Below are positions 33,457 through 41,534 of a stretch of 64,000 nucleotides of DNA, piece after piece. Where the stretch lies: the IMG/VR virus record IMGVR_UViG_3300019360_000002, positions 1 through 64,000 of that record. The stretch is one strand, 5' to 3'. Positions within the stretch are counted from its first letter, which is position 1. Every line of letters starts with the position of its first letter. The translations under genes were made by a program, and so were the position numbers. Under the pieces are notes generated by a model. The model saw only the letters and a program-made list of their open reading frames with translations, ran no database searches and had not been told where the DNA came from. The DNA comes from a virus.

Positions 33457-33950
33457 TGAGCGAAGAGGCGATAGCAATCTACCAATCCATCGACAGGCTC
33501 ACGGCCACCATGAAGGAGCTGGTCGTGCTGGTGGCCAAGCACGCCGAGGCGGCAGCGGCAGCCCCCACCGACAGCCCCGAGATGAAGGAGCTGCTCAAGA
33601 TGGACGCACCGCCCACGGCGCCAGCCGTACCCGAGAAGCCGCCCACGGCGGCGCCGCCCAAGACGACCTTGACCTCGGTGCCGCCGCTCGACTCCCTGTG
33701 CCGCTGCATGCACCAGAGTCGCGAGCATGTCGACGGCGTGGGCGCGTGTTCGCGCACGAGCTGCACCTGTCAGAAGTTCGCCTACATGGTGGCGCCGCAG
33801 CCTACGCCTGGCGCGTGCGCGAACTGCGGCTGCGCGCCGTCGCAGGTGAAGATGATCGAGGGCGTGGTGCCGCCCATCTGCGAGAGCTGCCACAACATGG
33901 CGAACCTGCTCAAGCCGAAGGCGCCCACGCCGGAGCCCCCCAAGGTCTAG
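33453..33950 (+). CDS. Coiled coil plus Cys-rich zinc protein, 165 aa
   Basis: Helix 1-35, Pro/Ala linker 40-75, then a Cys-rich half (LCRCMH, CSRTSCTC, CANCGC, CESC): at least nine Cys, enough for two zinc sites. Possibly a nucleic-acid or host-factor binding protein. Directly upstream of the capsid-like paralogue. Confidence 0.75.
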   Translation: MMSEEAIAIYQSIDRLTATMKELVVLVAKHAEAAAAAPTDSPEMKELLKMDAPPTAPAVPEKPPTAAPPKTTLTSVPPLDSLCRCMHQSREHVDGVGACSRTSCTCQKFAYMVAPQPTPGACANCGCAPSQVKMIEGVVPPICESCHNMANLLKPKAPTPEPPKV

Positions 33951-33953
33951 CTC

Positions 33954-34700
33954 GTGATCGAACACCTGGCCATGCGGTGGTGGCACCTCGACCAGCTCTC
34001 GGTCTCCGACCCCGAGATGCTGTGGTCGAACGTCCACGAAGACGACAAGATTGCGGTTCGCAACCGCGTCTATTCGCTTCTGAATGGAGAGATCCTCCAC
34101 AAGGACATGTCGCCGGCCGACAAGCTGGTGGCCATCGGCAGAAAGCGTTGTGACGAAGACCTCGACGAGTTCGCGCGCAAGATCGACGACATGCTGCGCG
34201 GCGAGCCCGGCTGGGACGAGAGCATCAACCGAGTCACGCGCTGGAGCAACTGGTGGGACAGCCTGTATGGGCAAAGCTGTAAAACCGTGTATCCACCACA
34301 GCCTCAGATCCAACAGTGCACGCGCCTGTTCGGCAACACCAACATCGGCAACCTCGTTATCTGCAACCTTCAGGTCGCTGGACAACTTTGCTGTGATCAG
34401 GCGGCCTACCTTCGCTACTGGTACGTCGACACCACGGTCTCTGAAGCCAATGCTGATGAGCTGGAAGAGGCGCTGCACAACAGCGTAGCCACGCTCATTA
34501 TCGGCAACCGTCTTGCGGCACAACTCCCCTTGTCGGACCTCTTTTATAGCGTCCATCCGATCGACGAGATCTTGCCGACCAGGCAGAACTTTGCTGTCGA
34601 GATCTCGTGCTTCGGCCGAGCCAACGACATTCTGAATAGCGCACTTCACAGTCCCCTGCGCGTCCACCTCGAAGGCGCCCACAAGCTCACGGTCTACTGA
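33954..34700 (+). CDS. Capsid-protein paralogue with N-terminal extension, 248 aa
   Basis: Residues 1-100 are a separate helical domain. From about 105 the chain aligns with the spliced candidate capsid protein: IQQCTRLFGNTNIGNLVI, CNLQVAGQLCCDQA, LIIGNRL and PTRQNFAVEISCF. It is uninterrupted, so it fixes the intron site in the other gene. Far from the capsid operon; probably a minor shell or vertex protein. GTG start. Confidence 0.75.
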   Translation: MIEHLAMRWWHLDQLSVSDPEMLWSNVHEDDKIAVRNRVYSLLNGEILHKDMSPADKLVAIGRKRCDEDLDEFARKIDDMLRGEPGWDESINRVTRWSNWWDSLYGQSCKTVYPPQPQIQQCTRLFGNTNIGNLVICNLQVAGQLCCDQAAYLRYWYVDTTVSEANADELEEALHNSVATLIIGNRLAAQLPLSDLFYSVHPIDEILPTRQNFAVEISCFGRANDILNSALHSPLRVHLEGAHKLTVY

Positions 34701-34867
34701 TGAACACGTCCAAGGTCTTGCCAAAGTTGCCGATTCCCTACGCTGGCATCGAGAAGTTCCACCTGCATCTCGACAAGTGCCAGCAGTGCCGTGAGCATCC
34801 GTTCGCCCTGTGCCTAGAGGGCTCCAAGCTCCTGCACGACACGATGAAGCCGGCGTCCGCTCCCTGA
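34700..34867 (+). CDS. Small Cys protein, 55 aa
   Basis: ATG overlaps the previous stop (TGATG). CQQC at about 29-32 plus a later Cys; ends just before the operator at 34866. Unrecognised. Confidence 0.65.
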   Translation: MNTSKVLPKLPIPYAGIEKFHLHLDKCQQCREHPFALCLEGSKLLHDTMKPASAP

Positions 34868-34907
34868 CAAATTTTTGTTGTCACCTGCCTCCGGCCTGTG
34901 GTAGGCT
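34866..34907 (+). promoter_or_regulatory. Leaderless promoter with upstream operator
   Basis: Operator GACAAATTTTTGTT (34866-34879) overlaps TTGTCA (34878-34883); 18-base spacer; TAGGCT 34902-34907; ATG begins 7 bases later. Confidence 0.75.
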
Positions 34908-34914
34908 CTCTGCC

Positions 34915-35832
34915 ATGACCGTACGCAAGCCCAACGAGTCCGACATCGCCTACGCCCTGCGCGCCGCGCGTGAATTCGCGAGCGGCTTGTCGCAGTACGA
35001 CGGCGTGGTGCTTCCGCAGGCTGCCTTCCGTCAGGCGCGCGACGTGATCGGCATCATCGGAGAGGCGGAGGGCTGGCACACCAACCACAAGGCCGAGAAG
35101 GCGCGCGAGGTCGAGGAGGCCCGTAGGGCGGGCTTTCACTGCGCCACGCCTACGCTGTGTGGATCGTGTGGCCCGGACTGCGGGGGTCGAAAGAAGGTCG
35201 TCAACCTCACCCACGCCGGCCAGCTCGCGGGCGTCCTGCCGCCCGACCCTGACCACGCAAAGGACTGCCGCTGCGTCGTGTGCACGGGCAACGCGCGGCC
35301 GTTCCAAGGCGCTTGGGGCAAGCTGGCACCGCCGATCGCGGTGCCGAAGCGACCCGAGTCGACGCTCAACTACGGCAAGGAGCTTGCGAGTCGCGAGTTC
35401 AGAACGATCGAAGAGCTGCACGAGTGTTTGACTGCAAACGCGCAACGTTTGCAAGATCCGATGATCCACTTCTTCACCAGGGGGGAGCAGACTGCCAGCG
35501 GACTGTGGCAAAGGGTAGCCGACAACTACCCCAAGGCGAAGCTCCTCGGCGTCACGATCGTCGGGTTCGGTCTTCAGGTCAGACCCCACGATGTCGACGG
35601 CACGTTTCAGGTGCTTCACCGCATGGGAGAAACACTCGTCCCGATCCTGGACATGCCTTCGTCGTACGGTGCGGCGGCGTTGTCTGTGCCGATCCACATC
35701 GACGCGGAGAAGGGCGCGGACAAGTTCGTCTGTCGTTTCACGCGTCGTGCGCACCCAGAAAAGAGCCCGGACATCGTGCCCACGTTTATTCGAGCCACGG
35801 CCAAGCTGGAGTGCCACTACAGCCAGGAGTAG
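34915..35832 (+). CDS. Cys-rich hypothetical protein, 305 aa
   Basis: Start set by the promoter: transcription should begin at or next to the ATG. Residues 75-135 hold a Cys cluster (CGSCGPDCGG, CRCVVC) resembling a zinc-binding insert. The C-terminal 150 residues look alpha/beta. Shares the operator with nuclease, TSCPD and repressor genes, so expected to be early or prophage-controlled. No family recognised. Confidence 0.78.
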   Translation: MTVRKPNESDIAYALRAAREFASGLSQYDGVVLPQAAFRQARDVIGIIGEAEGWHTNHKAEKAREVEEARRAGFHCATPTLCGSCGPDCGGRKKVVNLTHAGQLAGVLPPDPDHAKDCRCVVCTGNARPFQGAWGKLAPPIAVPKRPESTLNYGKELASREFRTIEELHECLTANAQRLQDPMIHFFTRGEQTASGLWQRVADNYPKAKLLGVTIVGFGLQVRPHDVDGTFQVLHRMGETLVPILDMPSSYGAAALSVPIHIDAEKGADKFVCRFTRRAHPEKSPDIVPTFIRATAKLECHYSQE

Positions 35833-35835
35833 CCC

Positions 35836-36039
35836 GTGACCAACGTCATCATCTTCGCGGTCTGGTCCTTGTTCGTCGGCTGGGTTGCCGCACTCTGGGG
35901 CTTCCGGCGCGGCTACAGGTACTCCCATCAGGAGCTTCAACTCAAGGCGGCCCTGGAGAAGTCGGCTGAGTTTCGCCCGCTGAATGAGCAGGAGAAGAAG
36001 TTCTTGGCCTCGTTCGCCGACAAGAGCGTGCGGCTATGA
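35836..36039 (+). CDS. Membrane protein with coiled-coil tail, 67 aa
   Basis: GTG start. N-terminal span (VIIFAVWSLFVGWVAALWGF) then a charged helix. Resembles small spanin- or Rz-like membrane proteins in layout only. Overlaps the next ATG. Confidence 0.72.
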   Translation: MTNVIIFAVWSLFVGWVAALWGFRRGYRYSHQELQLKAALEKSAEFRPLNEQEKKFLASFADKSVRL

Positions 36040-36335
36040 CGACGCCATCGAGACGCAGGCGCGTGTCGCGTAAGGGACCGGAGAAGGAACGGCGTTCGAC
36101 CACGGTCAAGCTGGAGCGGCGCAAGAAGCCTCGTCCGCCCAGGCCGGAGCCGCTGCCGCAGTTGCCGCCAGGAGCCGACATCGACGGCGTGTTCACGGGC
36201 GAAGGCGACCTCGAACTCGCGCTGGCCGTGCGGCCTCGTCTGCGCATGGTCTTCCACGGCATGCCGACGTTCGAAGACATCGCCATCGTGCTCGCGACCG
36301 CAGCCTTGCTGGTCGCAAGAAGGAGTCTTGCGTGA
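36036..36335 (+). CDS. Basic Pro-rich protein, 99 aa
   Basis: Arg/Lys/Pro-rich first half (RKKPRPPRPEPLPQLPPG), then a hydrophobic C-terminal helix (IAIVLATAALLVARRSLA) that may insert in membrane. Unrecognised. Confidence 0.7.
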   Translation: MTTPSRRRRVSRKGPEKERRSTTVKLERRKKPRPPRPEPLPQLPPGADIDGVFTGEGDLELALAVRPRLRMVFHGMPTFEDIAIVLATAALLVARRSLA

Positions 36336-36994
36336 GGTGGTGTTCGGTCTGCATGCAAGAGATCCCGGGCGAAGCGAAGCCTTTGCGCGTCGTGCGTCTG
36401 GTCGGCCGATATGCCTACACTCTGTGCGTGTGCTGCGGTCAGAAACCACGAGACCACAAGCGCGTTCATTATCGCAGCCGTTTCCGAAGATGGGTGAAGA
36501 CCCATCTGATCACCGTAGAGGAGCCGCCCAAGCAGAGGCGCAGGGACTCGGTGTGCTGCACAGGTGCCTGCGGAACCGGCACGCCGGTCGGAGAACAATG
36601 CAAAGCCTGTCACGCACTCCGACGTGTCGCCGTTGACAAGACGAGTAGGTTGTACCAACCGATTGTTCGTGCGCAAAAAGCGGGGCTGCCGGCCACTTTG
36701 ACCATCGAAGAATGGGACCTAACTCTTGATCGTTTCGATCGGTCTTGCGCGTACTGCGGTGCGCCCTGGGTGGTGCTCGAACACGCACAACCCATTGCGC
36801 TGGGCGGCGGTACCACGGCCGACAACTGCTTGCCGGCGTGCCGAGTCTGCAACACCCGCAAACGCGACACGGCCTTGACCGCTCTTGCGACTCTCAAGCA
36901 CTACCCTGGGACCAAGGTGCCGGTAGACAGGGTGCGCGTGAAGGCCGCCCTGGTGTGGCTGAAAGCCTGCCAACGCCTTGCTGTGGGCAGGTAG
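36332..36994 (+). CDS. HNH endonuclease, McrA-type, 220 aa
   Basis: GTG start. Two N-terminal Cys pairs (CSVC, CVCC) and a further CKAC; the nuclease core is CAYCGAPWVVLEHAQPIAL, then GG, N and PACRVCN, a classic zinc-stabilised HNH. Different lineage from the CDCG/SCGC enzymes. Likely a homing or restriction-type nuclease. An AT-rich gap follows. Confidence 0.82.
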   Translation: MRWCSVCMQEIPGEAKPLRVVRLVGRYAYTLCVCCGQKPRDHKRVHYRSRFRRWVKTHLITVEEPPKQRRRDSVCCTGACGTGTPVGEQCKACHALRRVAVDKTSRLYQPIVRAQKAGLPATLTIEEWDLTLDRFDRSCAYCGAPWVVLEHAQPIALGGGTTADNCLPACRVCNTRKRDTALTALATLKHYPGTKVPVDRVRVKAALVWLKACQRLAVGR

Positions 36995-37176
36995 TACGGT
37001 CTGCTGCTGCTTTCGGCCGCCGATCGCTCCTAGGGCAGCTAATGCGCTAAGTAGCGGAACCACATAAAAAACACCTAACTTATTTATATCGTTCATTGTT
37101 TCTGAAAGGAGTTTATTGTTGATAATGGCTATTAAAAGCCAAAACGGACGTGGTAAGTAGTTGATCTGGAGGACGC
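36995..37176. other. AT-rich gap with possible 11-codon leader
   Basis: Bases 37050-37160 are much richer in A+T than surroundings. AAAGGAG (37105-37111) precedes TTG/ATG at 37119/37125 and an 11-codon frame (MAIKSQNGRGK) ending at 37160. May be a leader peptide or a fragment left by an insertion. Confidence 0.35.
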
Positions 37177-37668
37177 ATGAAAAACGACCAAGGCCGCGAG
37201 GGATCAGCCGCGCCGGCCGACATACAAGGCGCTGCGACTAAAACCAGGACATTCTCGCACGGCTCGGCGCGCGTGGTGATCGACGAGTACGGCCTGCAAT
37301 TCGCGGTGGGCGCTAGCGAGCTACCCGACCTGCTCGAAGTCGAGGCGCACGATCTACGAAGGGTGCTCACCATGGCGCTCGACGCCATCGCCCGAGACCA
37401 CGGGCACACGCTCGCCGAGGCCGATAGCTTCTTACGTAGCCAGCGCCTCGTCTGCGGTGCCGGTACGTGCTGCCGGCCTCGCGGACACGCCGGCCAGCAT
37501 GATCAGTTCGATGGTCAACGTTCGCCTGACAGCTTGGACATCTTCGCGCTCGCTGCGGGGTGCGTGCTGTGCGGGGCTCAACCGCCCGAGTCGAAGCTCA
37601 TGCTAGTGGTGACCGATGTCGTCGAAGCTGTTTGCGACGACTGCAATCGACCACGAAGGGGAAGGTGA
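37177..37668 (+). CDS. Cys-rich hypothetical protein, 163 aa
   Basis: CTGGAGGACGC before ATG. N-terminal alpha/beta part, then CGAGTCC and a CVLC ... CDDC ribbon at the C-terminus. Stop overlaps GATG near the next gene. Unrecognised. Confidence 0.75.
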   Translation: MKNDQGREGSAAPADIQGAATKTRTFSHGSARVVIDEYGLQFAVGASELPDLLEVEAHDLRRVLTMALDAIARDHGHTLAEADSFLRSQRLVCGAGTCCRPRGHAGQHDQFDGQRSPDSLDIFALAAGCVLCGAQPPESKLMLVVTDVVEAVCDDCNRPRRGR

Positions 37669-37672
37669 TGCG

Positions 37673-37924
37673 ATGAGCGCGCCCCAGATCGAGTGCTTCA
37701 TGTGCGGCTGCCCCGACAACCTGCGCGAGGTCAATAACCAAGGCAACGTGTACGCATGCAAGGACGCTCGCGGCTGTATGGAACGGCAAGCCGTGATCGA
37801 CAACGCCATGGCGACGCCAATCCAGCCGGCGCCTGCGCTCACGTCCGCGCCGCCCACCGCTGTGGTCACCTTCGTCTACGTGAACTGGCGCGCCAAGCGC
37901 CGCGTGATCGAGCGACTCGTGTAA
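37673..37924 (+). CDS. Zinc-ribbon-like protein, 83 aa
   Basis: GGGGAAGGTGATGCG before ATG. CFMCGC near residue 8 and CKDARGC near 29 form a probable zinc site. Directly before the integrase. Confidence 0.72.
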   Translation: MSAPQIECFMCGCPDNLREVNNQGNVYACKDARGCMERQAVIDNAMATPIQPAPALTSAPPTAVVTFVYVNWRAKRRVIERLV

Positions 37925-37933
37925 CGCTGGCCG

Positions 37934-38896
37934 ATGACCAAGAAGAAGCCCACAGCGCTGGTACCGGCCGCACCTGCCCCACTTGCGCCTCGCAATCTCT
38001 TCCGCGCGGACAAGCGCACGCCCGAGGAGAAGCTCGAAGACGCACTTGCGTCCCTGTGGCAGACCCTTGGTGAGAGCGCCGACACCGCCCGTGCGTACAA
38101 GTACGACTGGGGCGTGTGGACCAAGTGGCTCGCCGAGCACGGCGGTACACCGCTCGAAGCCCGTGCGGTCCACGTGCAGATGTTCTTAAACCACATGCGC
38201 GAGCGGGGCTTAGCCAAGTCGACGCGGGCGCGCATGCTCTCGGTGCTGAAGCAAGTGTACGCCGCCTTGGTGGTCGGCGAGGCCCTCGACATGAACCCAG
38301 CGCGCGAGGCGAAGAACCTGCGCGTGGACTCGACGCCGAAGGCGCCGTGGCTCGTCGACACCGAGCTGGCCAAGCTCCTCGCCTACCCGAACCGCTCAAC
38401 GTGGATTGACCGGCGCGACTGGCTCGTGCTCTGCGTCCTCATCGGCACGGGTTTGCGGCGCAAAAACGTCGCCACCTTGGCCGTCGAACAGCTCGTGCCC
38501 GCGCCCGGCGGCGGTATGGCCGCGAACGTCAAGGCCAAGGGCGGCAAGCAGGCGTCGATTCGCGTGCCGAGCTGGCTCGCCGAAGAGCTGCTTGCCTGGA
38601 TTGCGGACCGCAAGATCGAGTCTGGTTCGCTATTCGACATCTCGCCGGGCACAGTCTACAACATCGTCAAGCGCACAGCGGCGCGGGTGGGGGTCTCGGT
38701 CGAGCGTTCGACGCCACACGCGATGCGTAGGTCGTTCACCACCGAGACTGGTAACCGAGGCGTGTCACTTGAGTCGCGGCAGGCGGCGCTTCTTCACTCA
38801 AACCGCGCTACCACCGAGATCTACGACAAGGCCGACCGGGCATCGAGCCAGGCTCCTGGAGAGGTGCTCGCTAACCTCGTGGGGAAAAGAAAATGA
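37934..38896 (+). CDS. int: Tyrosine recombinase / integrase
   Basis: 320 aa. SAM-like N-terminal core-binding domain about 45-130; catalytic domain carries GTGLRRKN (Arg), KGGKQ (Lys), HAMRRS (His-x-x-Arg), LLHSN (second His) and IYDKA (Tyr nucleophile), so all key residues are present. Points to site-specific integration or dimer resolution. No attachment site could be defined. Confidence 0.88.
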   Translation: MTKKKPTALVPAAPAPLAPRNLFRADKRTPEEKLEDALASLWQTLGESADTARAYKYDWGVWTKWLAEHGGTPLEARAVHVQMFLNHMRERGLAKSTRARMLSVLKQVYAALVVGEALDMNPAREAKNLRVDSTPKAPWLVDTELAKLLAYPNRSTWIDRRDWLVLCVLIGTGLRRKNVATLAVEQLVPAPGGGMAANVKAKGGKQASIRVPSWLAEELLAWIADRKIESGSLFDISPGTVYNIVKRTAARVGVSVERSTPHAMRRSFTTETGNRGVSLESRQAALLHSNRATTEIYDKADRASSQAPGEVLANLVGKRK

Positions 38897-39153
38897 CTGT
38901 TGAAGAAGAGATGCGCTACTGCCTTGAAGTCGCTGCCGCCGTGTTCAACCGGTACAAGAGCAAGCTCAATCACGACAGCCGGCTGCAAAACGACCTGGAA
39001 GACGCCATCGCCAAGGCGCTTTTCAGGGAGCGCAGGCTGGCGCGCATCGAAGCCTACGGCAACGTCGTTCACGAGATACAAGGCACGCGCGCCGACTGGG
39101 ACTACGGACTAGTCGACGACCTCCAGAAGCTCATCACTGCGGAGAAACTGTGA
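38893..39153 (+). CDS. Hypothetical helical protein, 86 aa
   Basis: ATGA overlap with the integrase stop. All-helical, charged. Could be an accessory such as an excisionase, but lacks a clear HTH. Overlaps the next gene. Confidence 0.72.
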   Translation: MTVEEEMRYCLEVAAAVFNRYKSKLNHDSRLQNDLEDAIAKALFRERRLARIEAYGNVVHEIQGTRADWDYGLVDDLQKLITAEKL

Positions 39154-39365
39154 GGGTCGGCGACGTGTTTGGCAGGCTCACCGTGTTGTCGCTCGGCGGC
39201 AACGACTCTCGTTTGTGCAAGTGCGCTTGCGGCCGTCTCGTCAACGCACACGCTCCGAACCTGGCAAACGGCACGCTCCGCTCCTGCGGCTGCGACAGCC
39301 GACCCAAGACCAGGCCAGTCGGCAGAAAGCAGTTCTCGTGGCAGGGCACGAAGGGGGCGAAGTGA
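39150..39365 (+). CDS. Stand-alone Cys domain of homing-endonuclease type, 71 aa
   Basis: VFGRLTVLSLGG, CKCACG and RSCGC match the N-terminal domain of the HNH enzymes at 15724 and 32042, but there is no nuclease part. Start GTG overlaps the upstream stop. A domesticated DNA-binding domain or a remnant. Confidence 0.72.
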   Translation: MRVGDVFGRLTVLSLGGNDSRLCKCACGRLVNAHAPNLANGTLRSCGCDSRPKTRPVGRKQFSWQGTKGAK

Positions 39366-39592
39366 GCAACAAGCTCACCCGCGTCGGACTCTTCGCTGGC
39401 GTCGGTGCCACGGGGGCCATCACGCCTATCTCGATGCGGTCCAAGGACCAGTGCATGCGCGAATTGGAGCACAAAGGCATCGACCTCGGCCCGTGGGAGA
39501 TGGGCGCGTGGGTAGGCTGCTTCGTTCCGCCTGACGCAGAACGGTGGCTTATCGACTCTGCTGACTACGCCTGGGTGCCCGAGGATTCATGA
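39362..39592 (+). CDS. Hypothetical protein, 76 aa
   Basis: GTG overlap with the upstream stop. Begins TRVGLFAGVGATGAI, recalling the glycine loop of methyltransferases, but too short to be one. Its neighbour has a similar start (SLFSGVGAG). Confidence 0.65.
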   Translation: MSNKLTRVGLFAGVGATGAITPISMRSKDQCMRELEHKGIDLGPWEMGAWVGCFVPPDAERWLIDSADYAWVPEDS

Positions 39593-39852
39593 GCCACATC
39601 AGTCTCTTCTCTGGCGTCGGCGCCGGACTCGTGGGTGAAGCCCTTTGTGCCGCCGGACGCCGAGAGCCGTATCACATACCGTGGCCGGTCTCTATGTGCG
39701 CGCCACACAAGCCCCTCTGTCCTCTCGCAGAGGCTTTCTGGTGGACGGGCATCGCTATCGGTCTTGACCTTCGTTTGCCAGATAACGGGAAAGGCACGGC
39801 CAACGAAATTTTTGTGGCGTGTCTTGGCGCCGTACACGACATGCACTCATGA
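39589..39852 (+). CDS. Hypothetical protein, 87 aa
   Basis: ATGA overlap both sides. SLFSGVGAGLVGEALCAAG looks like motif I of a cytosine methyltransferase, yet the catalytic Pro-Cys region is absent. Either a remnant or an unrelated small protein. Confidence 0.6.
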   Translation: MSHISLFSGVGAGLVGEALCAAGRREPYHIPWPVSMCAPHKPLCPLAEAFWWTGIAIGLDLRLPDNGKGTANEIFVACLGAVHDMHS

Positions 39853-40241
39853 TCCAGCACCTCCTCCACGGTCCTCTCGGCAAGCGTACCTGTCGACGCT
39901 GCGGCTGGTCCGAGCGGCATACGCCCGAGCCCTGCCGACGCCCGCGTGTCGAGCCGGGCATGGTGTTCGGCAAGCTTGTCGTGAAGCGACTCGCGGGCGC
40001 CGAGGAATGGGGCAAGTACAAGACCGGCCGGCAGAAGGGCCAGCCCAAGATGGGCTCGAAGATCTGGGCCTGCGTCTGCTCGTGCGGCAACGCGACAACG
40101 GTCCCCACGCACCGGCTCACCACGGGCGTGACGCGCTCCTGCGGCTGCATGCGCAAGAAGTCGGCGATGGGCAAGCGAGGCACCCAGTACGACAGGAGGC
40201 AGAGGAAATGGCGACACGCGAAATCTGGAAATACCACATAA
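39849..40241 (+). CDS. Stand-alone Cys domain protein, 130 aa
   Basis: Two parts: CRRCGW motif near residue 15, then VFGKLVVKRLAG ... CVCSCG ... RSCGC, the same domain as in the HNH enzymes, without the HNH core. The end overlaps the next gene by 34 bases, so the last residues may be read-through of a truncated endonuclease. Confidence 0.68.
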   Translation: MIQHLLHGPLGKRTCRRCGWSERHTPEPCRRPRVEPGMVFGKLVVKRLAGAEEWGKYKTGRQKGQPKMGSKIWACVCSCGNATTVPTHRLTTGVTRSCGCMRKKSAMGKRGTQYDRRQRKWRHAKSGNTT

Positions 40242-40507
40242 CGCTAGACGATCCGGCACGCCTTGAGCTGCCAGATGGCGCTGAGGTTCGCATTGAGATG
40301 CCGGTCGGCGCCGAGGTTTTGTGTGTTCAGACACAAAGGGGGCAACCGACTATTTGGGCCATGGTCAACCCGGAAGAAGGTCGCACAGGTTTTCACTTTC
40401 GTGTGATCGCCACCGGGCAGGCTTTTAACGCAGACCGTCTGGGTCGTTACATTGGGACCTACCAGCTTAGCAACGGGCTATTGGTGTATCACCTGTTCGA
40501 GGCGTAG
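40208..40507 (+). CDS. DUF7352-like protein, 99 aa
   Basis: ATG after GACAGGAGG. The pattern EIWKYHITLDD ... IEMPVGAEVLCVQTQRGQP ... RYIGTYQLSNGLLVYHLFE follows a small protein family common in phages (DUF7352, from memory). Function of the family is not known to me. Confidence 0.72.
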   Translation: MATREIWKYHITLDDPARLELPDGAEVRIEMPVGAEVLCVQTQRGQPTIWAMVNPEEGRTGFHFRVIATGQAFNADRLGRYIGTYQLSNGLLVYHLFEA

Positions 40508-40510
40508 GCT
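40481..40510 (+). promoter_or_regulatory. Leaderless promoter
   Basis: TTGGTG 40481-40486, 18-base spacer, TAGGCT 40505-40510, ATG after six bases. Lies inside the end of the previous gene. Confidence 0.55.
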
Positions 40511-40516
40511 AAAGGC

Positions 40517-40756
40517 ATGGCCAAGCCGAAACGCAGGGTGCTATCCATCCACGTCGGTGCGCAGGTAACGCTCGACTTGGTATGGCAAGACGACGTGTGC
40601 CTGGTGGTGTTTGCCGAGCGCGGTGCGCTTCAGAGACGAACCATCGCGCCACTTCATCCCGATCAAGCCATGGAGGCGGCGCGGTTTTTAGCGCAAGTCA
40701 GTCCCCTGCCAACTACCGCTCCACCCCAAGACGAAGAGGAAGAAACCAAACCATGA
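40517..40756 (+). CDS. Hypothetical protein, 79 aa
   Basis: Start immediately after a -10 box; ribosome site too close to be used, so likely leaderless. Beta-rich N-terminus, helical C-terminus with acidic end. Overlaps the next gene. Confidence 0.72.
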   Translation: MAKPKRRVLSIHVGAQVTLDLVWQDDVCLVVFAERGALQRRTIAPLHPDQAMEAARFLAQVSPLPTTAPPQDEEEETKP

Positions 40757-40956
40757 GTCCACGAGGCGGGCATCTTCATCAGTGGTCGGCGCCAGGCACC
40801 AAAGCCGCCAAGTTCCGTGGCGGCGGCTTCAAGCGGGTGGCCGGTAACTACCCACCTGTCAGAACGCTGGCCGACATGAGCGAAGATGAGATCCAGGCCA
40901 TCGAAAAGCGGTACAACATGCCGGTCATCCGGCCAACAAGAAGAGTCGCGTTATGA
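40753..40956 (+). CDS. Hypothetical basic protein, 67 aa
   Basis: ATGA overlap. His/Gly/Lys-rich N-terminus and helix DMSEDEIQAIEKRYNMPV. Unrecognised. Confidence 0.7.
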   Translation: MSPRGGHLHQWSAPGTKAAKFRGGGFKRVAGNYPPVRTLADMSEDEIQAIEKRYNMPVIRPTRRVAL

Positions 40957-41144
40957 GCACCAAGAAGAAAGCGGCTCGCGACGGGTTCTCTGGAAGCGGT
41001 AGGTTTAGGTCCGAGGATCACTACTACTCGGGCACCAAACTCGATGAAGTCCTAGAGGACTTCATCGAGTTCACCGTCGATGAGCGCCAAGAGCTGGGCC
41101 GTTTCTCCGGCATTCGATCGACACGACGCGGCAACACGCGATAG
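40953..41144 (+). CDS. Hypothetical charged protein, 63 aa
   Basis: ATGA overlap with the upstream stop. Charged helix (LDEVLEDFIEFTVDERQELG). Unrecognised. Confidence 0.7.
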   Translation: MSTKKKAARDGFSGSGRFRSEDHYYSGTKLDEVLEDFIEFTVDERQELGRFSGIRSTRRGNTR

Positions 41145-41172
41145 ACTTGCGGCTCGCAAGTGGAGGACAGCT

Positions 41173-41319
41173 ATGGCAACCCTTGGAGAGATCAGGTGGT
41201 CGTGCGACGGCTGCAAGTACAAGATCGTCATCATCGACGCTCGCGGCCGTGAGGTGAAAAAAGTGCCCAGGACGTGCCCGTCCTGCGGTCGACCGACGAA
41301 GAAACCTGAGCCGAAATGA
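41173..41319 (+). CDS. Zinc-ribbon protein, 48 aa
   Basis: TGGAGGACAGCT before ATG; a TTGCG-type palindrome lies just upstream (41147). CDGC and CPSC form a minimal zinc ribbon. Overlaps the next start by ATGA. Confidence 0.72.
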   Translation: MATLGEIRWSCDGCKYKIVIIDARGREVKKVPRTCPSCGRPTKKPEPK

Positions 41320-41483
41320 CCGACCATCGCAAGCTACAGCTCTATGCCACAGCCACGCGCCTGTCCAACATCTATGTGGATGCCGATCATGCAGGCAACA
41401 AGGCGCTGGCGGATCGCGCGCACCGCATCAAGTGGAAGATCTGGAATCGTGTGTCTCAGTGGCCTTCTGGCAACAAAAAATAA
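41316..41483 (+). CDS. Hypothetical helical protein, 55 aa
   Basis: Codes MTDHRKLQLYATATRLSNI and a second helix. ATGA overlap with the zinc ribbon gene supports translation. Its stop abuts the next promoter. Confidence 0.65.
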   Translation: MTDHRKLQLYATATRLSNIYVDADHAGNKALADRAHRIKWKIWNRVSQWPSGNKK

Positions 41484-41512
41484 TTGACAAGCCTTACGAG
41501 TCTCGGTACGCT
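41484..41512 (+). promoter_or_regulatory. Promoter
   Basis: TTGACA 41484-41489, 17-base spacer, TACGCT 41507-41512. Normal leader with GGAGG before the next ATG. Confidence 0.7.
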
Positions 41513-41534
41513 CCTTTCACACTTGGAGGACCCC

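Noticed and set aside
36719-37096. 125-aa minus frame starting with a membrane-like segment
   Set aside because: N-terminus looks plausible, but there is no ribosome site and most of it is antisense to the HNH gene.
39362-39852. Cytosine methyltransferase split in two
   Set aside because: Both small proteins have a GLFAGVGA-like start, but no catalytic PC motif or later motifs occur in any frame.
39635-40507. 290-aa frame containing FVPPDAE, also seen in the 76-aa protein
   Set aside because: Crosses three genes with coupled starts. The short shared motif may be chance; only its last 99 codons (from 40208) are accepted.
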